Below, piece after piece: positions 35,619 to 48,700 of a DNA stretch of 64,000 nt. The stretch covers positions 496,001-560,000 of the forward strand of contig NC_089396.1 in the NCBI RefSeq assembly GCF_003171515.1. The letters are read 5' to 3'. This DNA is from Pyrenophora tritici-repentis. Lineage: Eukaryota > Ascomycota > Dothideomycetes > Pleosporales > Pleosporaceae. Below the pieces are notes generated by a model. That model did no database searches. It was given only the letters and a program-made list of their open reading frames with translations, and was not told the origin of the DNA. The first letter of the stretch is position 1, and the number at the start of each line of letters is the position of its first letter. The position numbers were made by a program, and so were the translations under genes.

Positions 35619-37887
35619 TTACGAATCGTTCGCGTCGGCCATGGTTACGTCACCGACGCTATGGTCCTGTACAAGCGGGGATGTCGTGGGGAGAATGGCA
35701 GATCGCGGACGATTGTATTCAACTTCGAGATGCTCTGGCATGCTTGCAGGAGTGGAGGATCGAGAGTCGAAGTCTTCTTCGGCGGGCGGTGAAAAGTCCC
35801 ACACCTAGTCAAATCAGTATGTGTAATCCATCTGATGCTCGGGCAACTTACCTCCATAATGGTCCGACCGCCCCGGCTGGCCATGATGACGGCCTTCTCT
35901 TCTTCGAAGACAACTCTCCAGACGGCTTCAGCAGGACTGCTCAACTCTCTCACTGGAACTCCGGTCTTGAGATCCCAAACCTTGACGCGGCCATCGCTAC
36001 CACCGCTGACTATCCTCGTATTATCGAATTGCAAACTCGTCACGCTGTTATCGTGAGCGGCCAATCGATGAATGGCTTGGTAGGTTGCAAGGCTCCACAC
36101 GCGGACAGAGCCGTCTGAACCACCTGTCACAAGAATATCGTCGCGCATTTGGAGCTGTCCAACAAGAGAGGTGTGGCCCTGTAGCACAGCCAAACATTTG
36201 CTACACGAAGAAGTTAGTATTCGATATTTTTGTGATACTTGAGCAGACTAACCCATCGTTTGGATCCCATATCCGGACACTGGTGTCCAGACTTCCAGTC
36301 GCAATCTTCTTGCCATCGAAGGCAATGGCATAGATCTGGCTAAAGTGGCCAGTAAGTGTGCGCAGGCACTTGCCCTCTGAGATGCTCCAAATCTTCGCAG
36401 TAGTGTCGTAGCTGCCGGACACAACTATGTCGCCGTGGATCTCAAGGCATCGGACGCTAGCCTGATGACCAATTAGGACATGTTTGCATAGGCCCTTCTT
36501 CAGATCCCAGATGCGCAGCGTAGTATCTCTGGAGCCGGATATGGCGGTGTTTGCGTCGGACATCTTCAGGCATCGTACTGTAGAAGTGTGACCGCGCAGG
36601 GTGAATTGTGGGAAGCTGAATATGGATGTTAGCTATCAATGTGGAGCAGACAGTGCAAAGAGCGTACCCAGTCGCAAGGTTCCATACGCGAACGTCGCGA
36701 TCGCAGCCACCGCTGACCAATAGATCGCCCCAAGGGACCATGGCCCACACCCCCATGACGTGCCCCTGGAGGGTTTTCTGATGGTCGCCGACTGTGTCGA
36801 AGACGTGAATCTTTGCATTGTCAAGCGCAACCACAATGTACTTCTTAGTCAGGTGTAGACTGGTTACTACACCCTGGTCTGGGGTGATTTGTCGCGCGTC
36901 ACATACTCCCCCGTTGCGCCACGCAGTCTCGACCATGTATCGCTGCTTGAAATGCGAGCGGTATGTGGTCGCTTGTGGTCTCCGGTACGATGACTTTCTC
37001 TTGGCAGCTCGGTCGAGACTCTGAGTGCGCAGGCCCTCAGTGCCTATATTTGACGGGCCGACTTCGAGGTGTTCTCTTGCCAGCACATCATCTGTTCTGG
37101 GGGCACGCTCGTCATTCTGCCACCACGACTTGGAATCGGCGTCTTCCATGTCGTCACCGGCGGCATCGTCTTCGATCCTGTCTTCTTTTGGCAAAGCTCT
37201 GAAGGAGAACTTTTGGCACAGCAACCGCCAGGCACTGTCGTCGTTGACGAGTTCACGCCACTTCTTGGACACCTGCGAGGCTCGGGCGAGAGTCGTGGGG
37301 TCGTCGACGCATTCAAGAATCTAAGTGACGTGTCAGTGATGTGTGATAGGGCGAAAGCGAGCGATGCAACCCACCCTGAGGCACAGTTCGGTTGGTAGAA
37401 CCATGAATGGGTCCTTCTTTAACCGGGGACTGACAAACTCGGCCACGAAGCTTAGCTCCTGGCTGTCGCACAGATTCAGCAACTCGCCCAGGAGGCGCAT
37501 CCGCTCGGCGCGGTTCATATCGCCGAACTGGGCACGTATACTCTTGATATCTCCATCCTCGTGCTCGGCCGCGGTGCTCCAGTCGGGCACTCGCTGCGTT
37601 GGCGTGGGACTCGGAGCGGGTGTGGGCGGCGAGGCTGGGGCGGAGGCTAGGAGGGTGTGCGGTATCGATGACGATGACGGGCTCGTAGGCGTGATTATGG
37701 GCCGTGGGGCTCCTGAGCGAGACATGCGTGCCTTGCGCCCGTGGAGTGCGGGTGAGTTCTGCATAAAGGGTCGTGATGAAGAAGCGGTAGCGCTCGCAGA
37801 TGCGGCCATGTCAGTGTCGGAATCTTCAATTTGGGGCGCGGTTGGGTCGCGGTCGTCTCGCACGCTTGTGAAGTAGTCGGGATCCAT
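35619..37887 (-). CDS. F-box/WD40 protein, Cdc4/Pop1 type (SCF substrate receptor)
   Basis: Predicted exons on the minus strand are 37887-37375, 37320-36668, 36615-36253, 36200-35852 and 35804-35619, giving 687 residues. A Ser/Pro/Thr-rich N-terminus leads to an F-box completed by the first splice (FMVLPTELCLRILECVDD, then ARASQVSKKWRELVNDD, about 155-205). A SHFKQRYMVETAWRNGG linker follows, and then WD40 repeats with GH...W-D spacing. Those seen include LQGHVMGVWAMV, LRGHTSTVRCL, LIGHQASVRCL, LTGHFSQIYAI, LQGHTSLVGQL and LAAHDNSVTSL. Such proteins deliver phosphorylated substrates, for example cell-cycle inhibitors, to SCF ubiquitin ligase in the nucleus. Met30/SconB and FWD-1 types are alternatives, and I prefer the Cdc4/Pop1 type without certainty. 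Confidence 0.9.
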
Positions 37888-39297
37888 GACGGGGGGATGG
37901 TACGGTTCGCCAGTGCGGTCTGGTAGTCGGTATACGGTAGGGCGGTCCCTGTGCGTTCGCTCCTCGGTCCGGACTGGACTGGTGAGGCACGGGAAGGTCG
38001 ACGGGTATATATGTCGTCTAACAGGCGGCGGATAGTCTGAGGCAGGCAGGTGGTGAAGTAGAGGGAGGTTTGGTGAAGCGTGGAGTGGGTAGGCGCGACT
38101 GGGTGACGCCGGCGGTCAGCCAAGGAATCAGCCCTGGAGACGTCGCTCGCCAGACGCCAGACGCCAGCTTAGATCAGGACCCAGGTGCTCAGAAAGCCGG
38201 CAGCATGCAGGGATCTTCTGACTCGCTGAGCACTTGCCATGAAGACAGCTTAGTTTGCCATGTTTAATTCTCCTTTTGCACCATCTAAAGTGTAGCTTTT
38301 GGATGCCGTGGCCGCTGCTGCCAATTTTAGACGCCCTCGTCAAACAACCACGGGCTCAGGTCGTGTCTCAAGACCACCACCTGCGCCTGCAATGTCTTTG
38401 CGAACGCCAGATCGCCATGCTCGCCCCCCTCCCCCATCATCAGCGGGCCAAAAACAGGCCGTCGAAATCAAATCCTCGAGGGCCCCAGTAGCACCAAGTA
38501 GTCAATACTGCGTAGTGTCCACTCTCACCATCACCTGCCCCGAATGTCGCACACATGGAAACATGGTCCAACGCCGTCCATTGTCCCACGGCGCTTAAAC
38601 ACACGGCCTAGCCGTCGCTCCCAAATCTCTTGACTTTGTGAAGCTCACCTCCCATGTCATGCCCGTCGTGCTGGTCACGAAACCGCTAAGCACCTCCTTT
38701 TGGCCAACTAACGTAGTTCGAACTTAATAAAGCTCCCTCCCCTTAGGGGGCGGACCAACTCCATACATTGCCATGGGGCCCGGCCTGCGAGGTTAGAGGC
38801 TCGGAGGACCTGAGATGACAGTCCCATGCTACATGTCTTCATGCATACTGTATAGTCGCATTTCCATCTAATCAAACCGCAATCGAATCTTGACAGCAGA
38901 CACGGTCAAGTTCAGGAACATGATGCTAGCTTCTTGATGGGAGGACCCGCTCTTTGTATTTCTTTTCATCAGCCGCCCCCGGCAAAAGCATGGCGACCAG
39001 AAGATTTCCACAGGCATCGTCACTTGATATAAGCAGCCACACTGGGGGGGAGACGGCTTGCCCGAGCTGGACGCTTAATTGTTTTTCCCCAAAGAGACTT
39101 GGCACGGCGGGAATCGCATGAGCAAAGCACGCAATCTCCTCGCGACGTCATTGGATCCGGAATGGTCGCAGTTCCCTCACATTGCGCACGACGGTCCAGC
39201 CCGTTTGTAATCCGCAGTATAGCGTCATGATGAACATGTTCTCCGCTCTTGCAAACCTCCGCACTGAGGACCGCGTGTGCAGTGGCCAACACCAACC
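37888..39297. promoter_or_regulatory. Divergent intergenic region, 1.4 kb (F-box gene / acyltransferase)
   Basis: No gene was recognised. It holds the promoters of both flanking genes. A paired stress-element-like motif occurs near 38739. Confidence 0.45.
38739..38749. promoter_or_regulatory. Inverted CCCCT/AGGGG pair (STRE-like)
   Basis: The sequence CCCCTTAGGGG puts two stress-response-element cores (CCCCT and AGGGG) on opposite strands around one base, about 550 bases before the acyltransferase start. In yeast the core binds Msn2/4-type zinc-finger factors. A role here is inference from the motif only. Confidence 0.25.
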
Positions 39298-40930
39298 ATG
39301 AGCGTGTCTCGTAGTTTGATCGCAGGCGCGCGAGCCTCACGGACCACCTACACCATACAATGCTTTGCAAGGACGGCATCGCAGGCTCCACGGCTGTTTG
39401 TGAGACAGAAATCAACCCAAGCTACTCGGAAGATCCACCAGCAATCTCCACGTAAAGCACAACATGCAGCGGCTACCCAAGAAGTAGAGTCGTCCAATCC
39501 CGCCCTTTCGTTCCCATGCCTCGATGCACACGAATCTCGTTCAGCGTCCTTGTCAAGAAAACGATCGTCGGCCGGGCCAGAGCCCTCGTACACATCGGGC
39601 CACACGCTGAACTTTCACTCGACACAGCCGATACTGCTTGATTGGGGTGGCATACTACCAGAGTTCAACATCGCATATGAGACGTGGGGGCAGCTGAATT
39701 CTGACAAGAGCAACGCAATCCTGCTGCATACTGGTCTATCGGCATCTAGTCATGCTCACAGTACAGAGACGAACACAAAGCCGGGGTGGTGGGAGAAGTT
39801 CATCGGGCCTGGGAAGCCACTGGATACGGACAAGTACTTCGTCATCTGTACCAATGTAATCGGAGGATGTTATGGCTCGACTGGACCCTCCTCGATTGAC
39901 CCTGCCAATGGCGAGCGATACGCCACAAGATTCCCGATTCTCACAATGGAAGATATGGTCCGTGCCCAGTTCCGGCTGCTGGACAACCTGGGCATCCGGA
40001 GGCTATACGCAAGTGTTGGCTCAAGTATGGGTGGCATGCAGAGTCTGGCTGCTGGAACCTTGTTTCCAGAACGCGTAGGCCGACTCGTCAGCATCAGCGG
40101 CTGTGCGCGAAGCCATCCGTATAGCATTGCCATGAGGCACACGCAGCGCCAAGGTCAGTACCGGGACTGGAACGGTACAGTGTACGTCAGCTAACCTAGA
40201 GACAGTGCTTATGATGGACCCAAACTGGGCTCGCGGTTTCTACTATGACGGCATTCCACCACATGGTGGTATGAAGCTTGCTCGAGAGATTGCGACAGTC
40301 ACATACCGAAGTGGTCCAGAGTGGGAGCAACGCTTCGGCAGGCGGCGCGCAGATCCGTCGCGGCCGCCAGCGCTATGCCCGGACTTTCTCATCGAAACAT
40401 ACCTCGACCATGCGGGAGAAAAGTGGTGTCTAGAGTACGATCCGAACAGTCTGCTCTACGTCTCCAAGGCCATGGACCTCTTCGACCTCGGTCAAGAGCA
40501 CCGAAACCGCATCAACGAGGTGCGAAAGGCAAATAGGGGCAAATTGCAAGCGTATCTCGACGGCAATGCTATTACAACCGATACTAGCAGTGATCTTTGC
40601 AGCCTAACTCTGCCCGATCAGCCCTACGAGGAGAAGGAGCAGCCTGCCGATGTGGACGCTGTGACCCATACCGACGGGAGCGAGCCGCCCGCCGATCTTG
40701 TAGCCGGAATGAAGCCCCTCGCTAATACCCCGACCTTGGTCCTGGGCGTTGCAAGCGATATCCTCTTCCCTGCTTGGCAGCAGAAAGAAATAGCGACGAC
40801 TCTTAAACGCGCGGGGAACAAGAATGTGACGCATATTGAGCTGGGTGAGGAGAAGAGCTTGTTCGGTCACGATACCTTTCTTCTTGATCTGCAGAATGTT
40901 GGCGGGGCTGTTCAGAACTTCTTGGGCTGA
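39298..40930 (+). CDS. Serine/homoserine O-acyltransferase family enzyme, mitochondrial
   Basis: Predicted exons 39298-40153 and 40206-40930 give 526 residues. The first ~60 residues are Arg/Ser/Ala-rich with few acidic residues, like a mitochondrial presequence. The alpha/beta-hydrolase core shows [47 protein letters not shown], the nucleophile elbow [12 protein letters not shown] (Ser), [10 protein letters not shown] and GHDTFLL (His near the C-terminus). The family makes O-acetyl- or O-succinyl-serine or -homoserine for cysteine and methionine synthesis. The [11 protein letters not shown] motif and mitochondrial leader resemble the fungal CysA/Cys2 serine acyltransferases more than yeast Met2. 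This subfamily call is inference. It is convergent with the Pop3 gene, with a 112-base gap. Confidence 0.88.
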
Positions 40931-41042
40931 GCACCAAAGTGTTGTTAACCAATATTTAGTATAGTTCTGCATTGCTGGGCGTTTTGAGTAAAATCATGTC
41001 AGATATTTGTTCAACTTAGATTCTATCCAACTCTATGTTCGT

Positions 41043-41983
41043 TCACTTGTTCGTCCCAGGAATCTCACTCTTGACATTCAGGCCCTTCCACTCTGCGCTC
41101 ATGGCTTCGTCAATCCACGGACACTGCGTTACTCCAATGTGCTCGCGCACATAGTCTTCCAACGTCTTGGCTCCCGGTGCGCCTTGGTAGATGGCTAGTG
41201 CACCGGCGCGGGGAATCCCTAGAGCAGAGGCGAGCCGGGCATCTGCTGACGTTGGAAGGGCAATGAGTCGTGTTTCCACGTTTGCGGTGCGTGAGGCAGT
41301 GGATGCTGGTGGAAGAGTGGCGAGGTGGACTAGTGTCGGCAGATGCGCGTGTGCAGGTGAGAGAGTGGGTTTGGGGTGGGTCAGGATAACCATGCTGAGG
41401 GGACTCAACACGTTCGTCTCGCTGTCGCTCACTGGCGCCGACTTCATGTTGGCATGCATACTTTCAGGGGACTTGTTGGTCACTGGTGCTGTGGATGGTG
41501 CTGTCTTCGCAGCCAGCGCTTCAAGGTGTCGCGTGACGCTGTTGAGACCGACGAGCAAATGATTGCTAATCTCGGGCGGAGGCGGTGGGGTATCGGCCAT
41601 GGTAGAGACATCTTTATCTGGTTTGATGTTGCGCTTGCGCTTCTTGCCCTTGGATGGGTGGATGTAGACATGTCGGTGATCGCCTAAGGGCGTGACAAGG
41701 CTGGAGGCGATTAGTGCTGATGCAAGTGAACCCTGTGGAAGAGGTATGTAGACGCCGTCGGGTTGCCAGAGAGGGGGGAGATGAAAAATGCCCGCCTTTG
41801 CGTACCTACTTGCATAGCAGTTCTAGTATCACGTCTTCGTCATCCTGCGATATCTCCGGCCTGCATGTAATATATCAGCATAGTTTGTCGCGTAGTTGCC
41901 GACCACGCTCACCACTTCGTCTCCGTAAAAGGCGAGGCCGTTTTGAAGACTGGTTTGGAATTTTGTTTTGTCGTGGGTGCCAT
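41043..41983 (-). CDS. pop3: RNase P/MRP subunit Pop3-like
   Basis: Predicted exons on the minus strand are 41983-41913, 41860-41810 and 41700-41043, giving 259 residues. Splicing yields KQNSKPVFKTASPFTETKWP, then EISQDDEDVILELLCNLVTP and LGDHRHVYIHPSKGKKRKR, the Pop3 (PF08228) N-terminal pattern. The second intron acceptor at 41701 was chosen because it alone restores LCNLVTPLGDHR in frame. The remainder has SNHLLVGLNSVTRHLEALA, a Pro/Ser/Thr-rich linker and a C-terminal region with HLPTLVHLATLPP and RLASALGIPRAGALAI, consistent with an L7Ae-like fold. Pop3 is a protein subunit of nuclear RNase P and RNase MRP, which process pre-tRNA and pre-rRNA. It is divergent from the protease gene. Confidence 0.83.
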
Positions 41984-42712
41984 TGGCCAGTCGACGATGG
42001 TTCCCAACGGACCCCTCTATTAGGTGTTGCTGGCTATTGTCTAGGAACAGCTGCTGGCGCACCAGATCAAGCAGAGCAAAAAAGTAGTTTTACGGGCGAC
42101 CGAGGTGAGCCCGACGCGCTGGAGTGTTTTTGAGCAAGAGGGCACCTGGGTGATGTGTAATAGTACCTGACAGCGGCAGTGTAGATGAACCCCGCTATCC
42201 TGTTCTTAGTAGGCGTGTCTGGCTCTTACCTACAGTAGCTTTTGTATGCTAGCAATGTCAAGTTTTTCAGGTCAGCCAGGTGAGGGCAAAGTGGAGTTGG
42301 CGGGCGTGCCTGCATTAGCAAGATGGAGGAATCTGATTCTCCCCGGGGCCATCTTGATCCGCATGGGGCATGGGCTACCCTGTCCGGGCACTAGCGCACC
42401 GCTAGCGCCGGGAGCCAAATGACGATGGTGGGGTCTACTGTCTATCTTTTGAATATCGAAACGCGTTCACAAGCTCACCAACACTCTTGCGTAATTGGAA
42501 ATCAACCGCGCCTTGATTCGGCCTCTGTAAATGCACCGCCCCCTCGCATCGTCTTTGCCGTTGTGCGAGGGCCTCGGCCAATAAGGGCCCAGGGAGTTGC
42601 TGCTGCCTGTACCGGGGAGCTGCTTGCCTGCCTGGCCTCACCTGCCTACGCGTGCTTGTCCGGGCCACGCCTAGTTCTTTCGCAAACTCCGTCGCAGAGG
42701 CCTTCAACCGTC
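41984..42712. promoter_or_regulatory. Divergent promoter region (pop3 / ubiquitin protease)
   Basis: The 729 bases lie between two divergent genes. A plus-strand frame is open here without a stop into the protease N-terminus, so a longer protease start is formally possible. No element was assigned. Confidence 0.45.
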
Positions 42713-45700
42713 ATGACCGCGCAAGACAGCCGTCTAGTGCAGTCTCTCGCGGCAGACGAGCCAGCAAACACGTTCCCCGCCTCGCCGCCGCGCCGCGATC
42801 CCATTGAAGACGCCGACGCCAGCTTCACCCGCAAACGCCCCCGCCTACACAGCGGAAGCAACAGCCTGCCGGCCATGGATACAAATACCGACCCCCAGAC
42901 CCCCACCAATCCTGCCGCTTCGCCCGCCGAGAAACAGGTCGAAATGACGATACGTTCGCATCCACCTTCTTCGCCCTTGCCCGCTGGAGACGAGGCGGGC
43001 CACGGCAGTGCTAACCACGTCCTTGAAGATGCTCTACCTACAAGCGAACAGTCGCCCATACTCATTGCTAGTTCCGAGGATGAGCCCGGAAGCCCGCCCG
43101 TCATGATCATTGACGACGACGACGATGATGACGCTGTTGGCTTTGCAGTCCGCGTCGATGCAGCACACCATTTCAGCCAATTTCCATACTCACATATTGG
43201 CACCTACGCAACTGTCATCCGCGAGCTGGGGCAGCACGTCGGCTCTTGTAAGTACTTTGTCTTCTGCCCAAGATGGAATCACTGTTAATACGTTCCATTA
43301 GCCAGCGAAGTCGACCCTATCTTCTTCACCGGCTTGGCACGCTGGCTGAACGAGTTGCCTCATCCTTCTGCCGACTTAGAGGGCTTCTATGCTAGCAAGG
43401 CGATATTCTGGGAAGATTTCGCCACGTTGGTTAATAAGTTTCTATACCGCCGGGGTCCCTTCAGCCACCATATCCCGGATCGTCAAATGACGGACATCTT
43501 CTATGCCTTTTTGAGCGCCTATGTCAGGCTATGCTCGTTGCTATTACTGGCTGACGTTCAGCTCCTGTCTCTACCGCGTTCCGACGACATTTACCTTCCG
43601 CCACTCCTTAGTCCCAAGCACATACGACACCTACCAGCTATTCTGCGAGCAGACAGAGCACCCGTTTACGCGATGATGAGTAGAGATCATTCTACCGACC
43701 TGCGGAAGCTTTGTTTGCGTCTCCAGCAGGATTTCCTTGTGGCTGAAGGTCCTGAGAATCTGTTCCGACTAGCCGACCGGGCGATCCAGCATGTCCCTAT
43801 GAGTCTCCAAAACTTCATCGCCTCCAACGTTGTGGTAGTCTTGCAGGCATTGGGTTCATCAATATTCGTAAACCACATCTCGACCAGCGCCCAAGCTCGG
43901 TCCGAGTTCTGTCGCGGAACTCTACTGTTCTTAGAGAAGTACATGGATGATCTCTTCAACCTAGACCGAACTACTGATGCGAACTGCGCCCGAGATCTTA
44001 TTCAGTCCTTCCACTATCTGCTATTCGATCTCTGCATTTGGGATAAATCGATAGAGTCCCAGCTACTCGACCGATTTCTGGATTTCAAGAGTGCAGAATC
44101 TCCGACTACTTCTTCGTCTTCCGAAGTCGCGCAGACGAGAGATCAAGACGCCTACCGCAGAGATGCAGAATGCTTTCCGGCTTTGGTTGCAAACGCATGG
44201 AAGTTCAAGATTCTACGAAGGTACCTCACGAAAGGGAAAATGGACTTGCGCATGATGAGCATCACGGCCATGGATACCGGCCTAGTCGACATCTGGAAAC
44301 AGTACAATGATCGCGAACCAGAATGCAGGCATCCGGTCATGCAATATCTTGCCGACTTCCTCCTGGATGGGAATGTAATGGATTACATTATCAGCGTTGA
44401 CTCGCATCCGCAACTGATCGCGCGAGCTGGTAATATCCTTGGCTTTCTTGTGGTAACCCAGCGTTGGTCAGACAGCCAAGCAGACGCTACCTGGAATACT
44501 GTAGCTACCAATCCGGATCCCCGCGTCGTTTCAGCAACCATGACCATGATACGAGGTATAGTCAACCTCATGAAGCCCATGGAGCTAATGTATCTCTGCA
44601 CGAAGCTTTACGAGTTACCCATCGGTACCTACACGCTGGAAATTCTACGGTTTCTTCGAGAGATCAGCACAAGGATTACGGACAAGGCCACACCCGAGGA
44701 TTATGCCGCAAGAGGTCCTAGTGGTTGTCCTTGGAACGTTTGCATTCGCATGGTATGCGATACTGTGTCTCATGTGGAGACGACCAAGGGTATGCTGGAC
44801 ATTCATAACGAGGCTGTCGATCATCTGCGACTGTTAGTCCACAAGGTCCCCATTGATGAGCGCCTAGCTATCTATCGCGAATGCGCTGGTCACATTGGGA
44901 GCCACTCACCAAAGGCTACCGGTAGTGTCAAGGTTATTTCCATTCTTGCTTCGCCATTTCATCCAGCCACGGATGCGTTCTTTCAGCAGAATCAGGATGT
45001 GGTACGCATGATTCTAGAAGAAATCCCCTGGTTCGTAGAAGCCGAACGGGAAACTGGAGCCAATGCGGCAGCTTCAATGGCTCTCAGTTATCGATTAGAG
45101 CTTCTCTCGCTCATGATCCATCGTGTTGGGTCCTCAATACCCACCGAGATTTATGAGGATCTCTGGGAGTACACCATCGGTACGCGTGCACTCTCAAACG
45201 ACGCCCGGGATTCTGCATGGAAGCAGTTACTGCAAACGAACAAATCGGCCCCGAACAACGAATACTGCAGACGACTCGTCTCTTCGCATCTACCCAACAT
45301 GGAACCCAAATTCTACACCCATGCCATGTTCGAATTCGTCGAAAACTACAGTTTCCCTACCACTCATCATGTCGTGGAGACGGATGATGGGGAGAACACG
45401 GTATTGCAGATTCCTGGAGCCGAGTTGCTCTGGCCTATGATCCTTTCTTCGCCAGAGGGTACGATTGAAGACTGCGCTGCACGTCTACTCGCAGCTCGTT
45501 ATGTGCAGATTGACGAAGCCGAGGGCGTCACGCTGGGGGATGTAGAGGCAGCCCATGTTATACTTGTCGAGAAGTGCATGCAAGAGATTCGATCCGCATG
45601 TAAGATTGTACGCACTCAGCCGTCTAGTAGTGTAGATGCAGGTACAAACGCTACCGTATCCGATACGACGGTGCAAGAGAAAGAGGGCCGCTGTCGAAGG

Positions 45701-48700
45701 ATAATTCTGTTCCAAAAGTTGTTGCTTGCAAAGATACGCCAAAAACCAGAGTTCAATCGCGGCCGGAGAGCAGACTCCAAGGTCGACGAGATGGATGTAC
45801 CCTATGGCGATGCGATTACCATTCGCTTTCAAAGCGGCAACAAAGAGAGGCAAACCGTCATGATGGGCGCGGACCACACATTGGATGATCTCTACCGGAA
45901 GCTATGTCACGTCGTTGGCTATACCAAGGTCAATCTCTTCGCCAGGGGCCAAAGGCTCAACGTAGCCGAGAGACCGAACGAGAAGATTTGCGAAGTCGAC
46001 TTCGGAGGCCAGCTTCTTGTCCAAGGAACACCGGGTACAGAAGTTACGCGTCCCCTGTCTGTGATAGCCATTGGTTCCTCGGTTTTTGAATCCACTGTTG
46101 TCAAGTACTTTGATGAGCTGTTTTCATTGATGGATTCCGATGATACCATCAGTAAATTGGTAGGAGTCCATTCGGAGTTGTATGTTACCTTGCTAACTTT
46201 TCCTAGCTATTTGAGTACTTGAGCTTCTTCCCAGCCCCAAGCTCTATTGTAGATAGCGTCATGACCGACGAAGCACAGTCTGAAGACCTTTTCCCACCAG
46301 GAAAGTTCTTCCAGGCACGGTACGCGGCACTCGCCCTTCAAGCTAGATTGCAAGAGCAGATACGCTATGTAAGTAAAAGACGGGAAACCCACGTTCACTT
46401 CATTACTGACTTGTGCAAAGTCGACCCTTGATGAGAAGTTTGTAACAAAGGCCATACGCCACCTGGATGCAGCACTTCTGAACACTACCCTCATCGCTGA
46501 AAAGATTGCGAGCTTGCAAGAGCGTCGATTAGCAACAGTCCTTGTCAACGTCCTATTGGAGTTTCTCAGAGGTAAGTACCACGTCGGTAGCTTTGTTGCC
46601 ATTGCCAACGTCTTATGCGAAGCAGAGCGACCCTCCGCTGAGACATCGGCTACCTACTTTTCCGACGGAGCACGACTCGCCAACCGTCTTGTAACGATCC
46701 TATCCGTGGCATTAGAGAAGAAAGAAAATGCCGTGGTTATTCATGATTGCTACGGTGTTATTATTGAAGCATCACTGCATTCGCGGGTGATATGGGAAGC
46801 TTTTATCAAGCATCCGGAAGTTCCTTCGCTTCACAGGGTACTTCTACTACAAGACGACAGACAGTCAGTCCGAGAGAACATTTCAAAGAAGATTGCTTCA
46901 ATCTGCGGTGGAGGTCTTCCTTTCACATGTCCACTCAGCCAAGGCGAAATCGCTGGGCAGGTCTGGGCAGGTATTTCTGCTATCCTTCCCGATACTGTAC
47001 TCTACCCGAAGCAGTCCCGAGAACTATTCACTATGGCCGATCATGTATTCCACGTCCAAGATGAGCATGAACGCAACGAGGGCACCCTCAGAATGTTCCT
47101 GGCCACGTGGAGCGGCCTGCTTCTGAAGCATAAGCATGAGGAAATCGTGGGTCGAGAGGAAACCGACTATGTTGTTTCGGGCTTCACAAAGCTTCTTCTG
47201 AGCTGCATCATGTCGCTCAAGTCGTTCAAGAGGCCCATTAATGCAAGCGACATTATGGAACAGATTTTCAAGAAATACATTTTCACGAGGAGGTACGTCT
47301 GCCGAGCCTCCAGAACACTCGATTCGCTCAATGGGCGATTTGGGTGCATCTTACCATACTCGATGCTAAGAGGGATACTGACAAGATATAGTTCTTCCAC
47401 GCTAGAAGACGGTGTAGCTCCTGTCCCGATACTGGAGTCCCATACGAGGCGTGAACTGTACGATCTCATGCTTGCCTTGGTCGACGACAGCAGCACGTAC
47501 AGCAATCTTCTCAAGCTTGCCGAGGAGGTAGAGGATGAAGATTTTGATCCCGTCATGTCAACAATTTCTGTTGATCGCTCCGTGGAGATACGATCCGGCA
47601 CCGGCTATGTGGGGTTGTATAACCCGCGAGCTATCTGCTATGCAAACTCGCTACTGACACAGCTTTTCATGAATGTAAACTTTCGAAAGTTTATGCTCGG
47701 CTTGGAGTTGCAGGAACGCGATGGCTCCCAGAAGCTGCTACTCGAAACGCAGAGGCTCTTCACCAACATGCAGCACTCCTTCCGCAGGGCTGCTGATCCA
47801 CGCAACTTCGCAGCCTGTGTCAAGGATTCAGAATCCATGCCAATCGATATCAGCATTCAAATGGATGCCGATGAGTTCTACAATTCCCTCTTTGATCAAT
47901 GGGAACGCCAGCTCATCAATGAGACACATAAGCAGCAATTCCGTTCCTTCTACGGTGGCCAAACTCTTAATCAGATCAAGTCAACGGAATGTGAGCACGT
48001 CTCTGAGCGAGCAGAGCCGTTCTTTGCTGTGCAATGCGATGTCTTGGGCAAATCAACTCTACAAGAAAGTCTCCAAGCTTTCGTTAGTGGCGATGTCATG
48101 GAGGGCGACAACAAATACAAGTGCGAGTCGTGTGGCGGTAAATACGTGAACGCCGTGAAGCGAACCTGCTTCAAGGAGGTGCCCGACAACCTCATCTTTC
48201 ACCTCAAACGCTTCGAGTTCGACCTGGTAGACTTCAGCCGTAAGAAGGTTTACGACCATTTTGAGTTCCCGCCGTCGATCGACATCAACGCGTACCACGT
48301 TGATTACCTCAGCGACCCGACCAAGCCACAGGAAGAGGACATGTTCGATCTCGTCGGTGTGCTTGTCCACACTGGCACCTGTGAGCATGGTCATTACTAT
48401 TCTTACATCCGCGAGCGACCTTGCTCCACTGGCAGTAAGGTACCTGACAGTAAGGTACCTCCTTGGTTTGAATTTGACGACTCCAACGTCACGCCTTTCG
48501 ATCCGGCTGACATCGCATACCGCGCATTCGGAGGCATGACGGATGATACCTACAGCCGGGTACTGAAACAATACTCGGCATACATGCTATTCTACCAACG
48601 CCGTACTGCCCTCGACGCAGATCAAAGTCAATGGGTCACTTCTACGAACGAAACAACGCCAAAGGTTCCCATGCCCAAGGATCTAGAGCATGAGGTTGAC

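Noticed and set aside
41701..41738. Alternative pop3 acceptor sites further upstream
   Set aside because: Joining at the earlier CAG sites shifts the frame. Only the CTCCAG ending at 41701 restores LCNLVTPLGDHR.
46160..46206. Alternative donor GTATGT inside the protease intron at about 46180
   Set aside because: With the CCTAG acceptor it leads to an immediate stop. GTAGGA at 46160 keeps frame into LFEYLSFFP.
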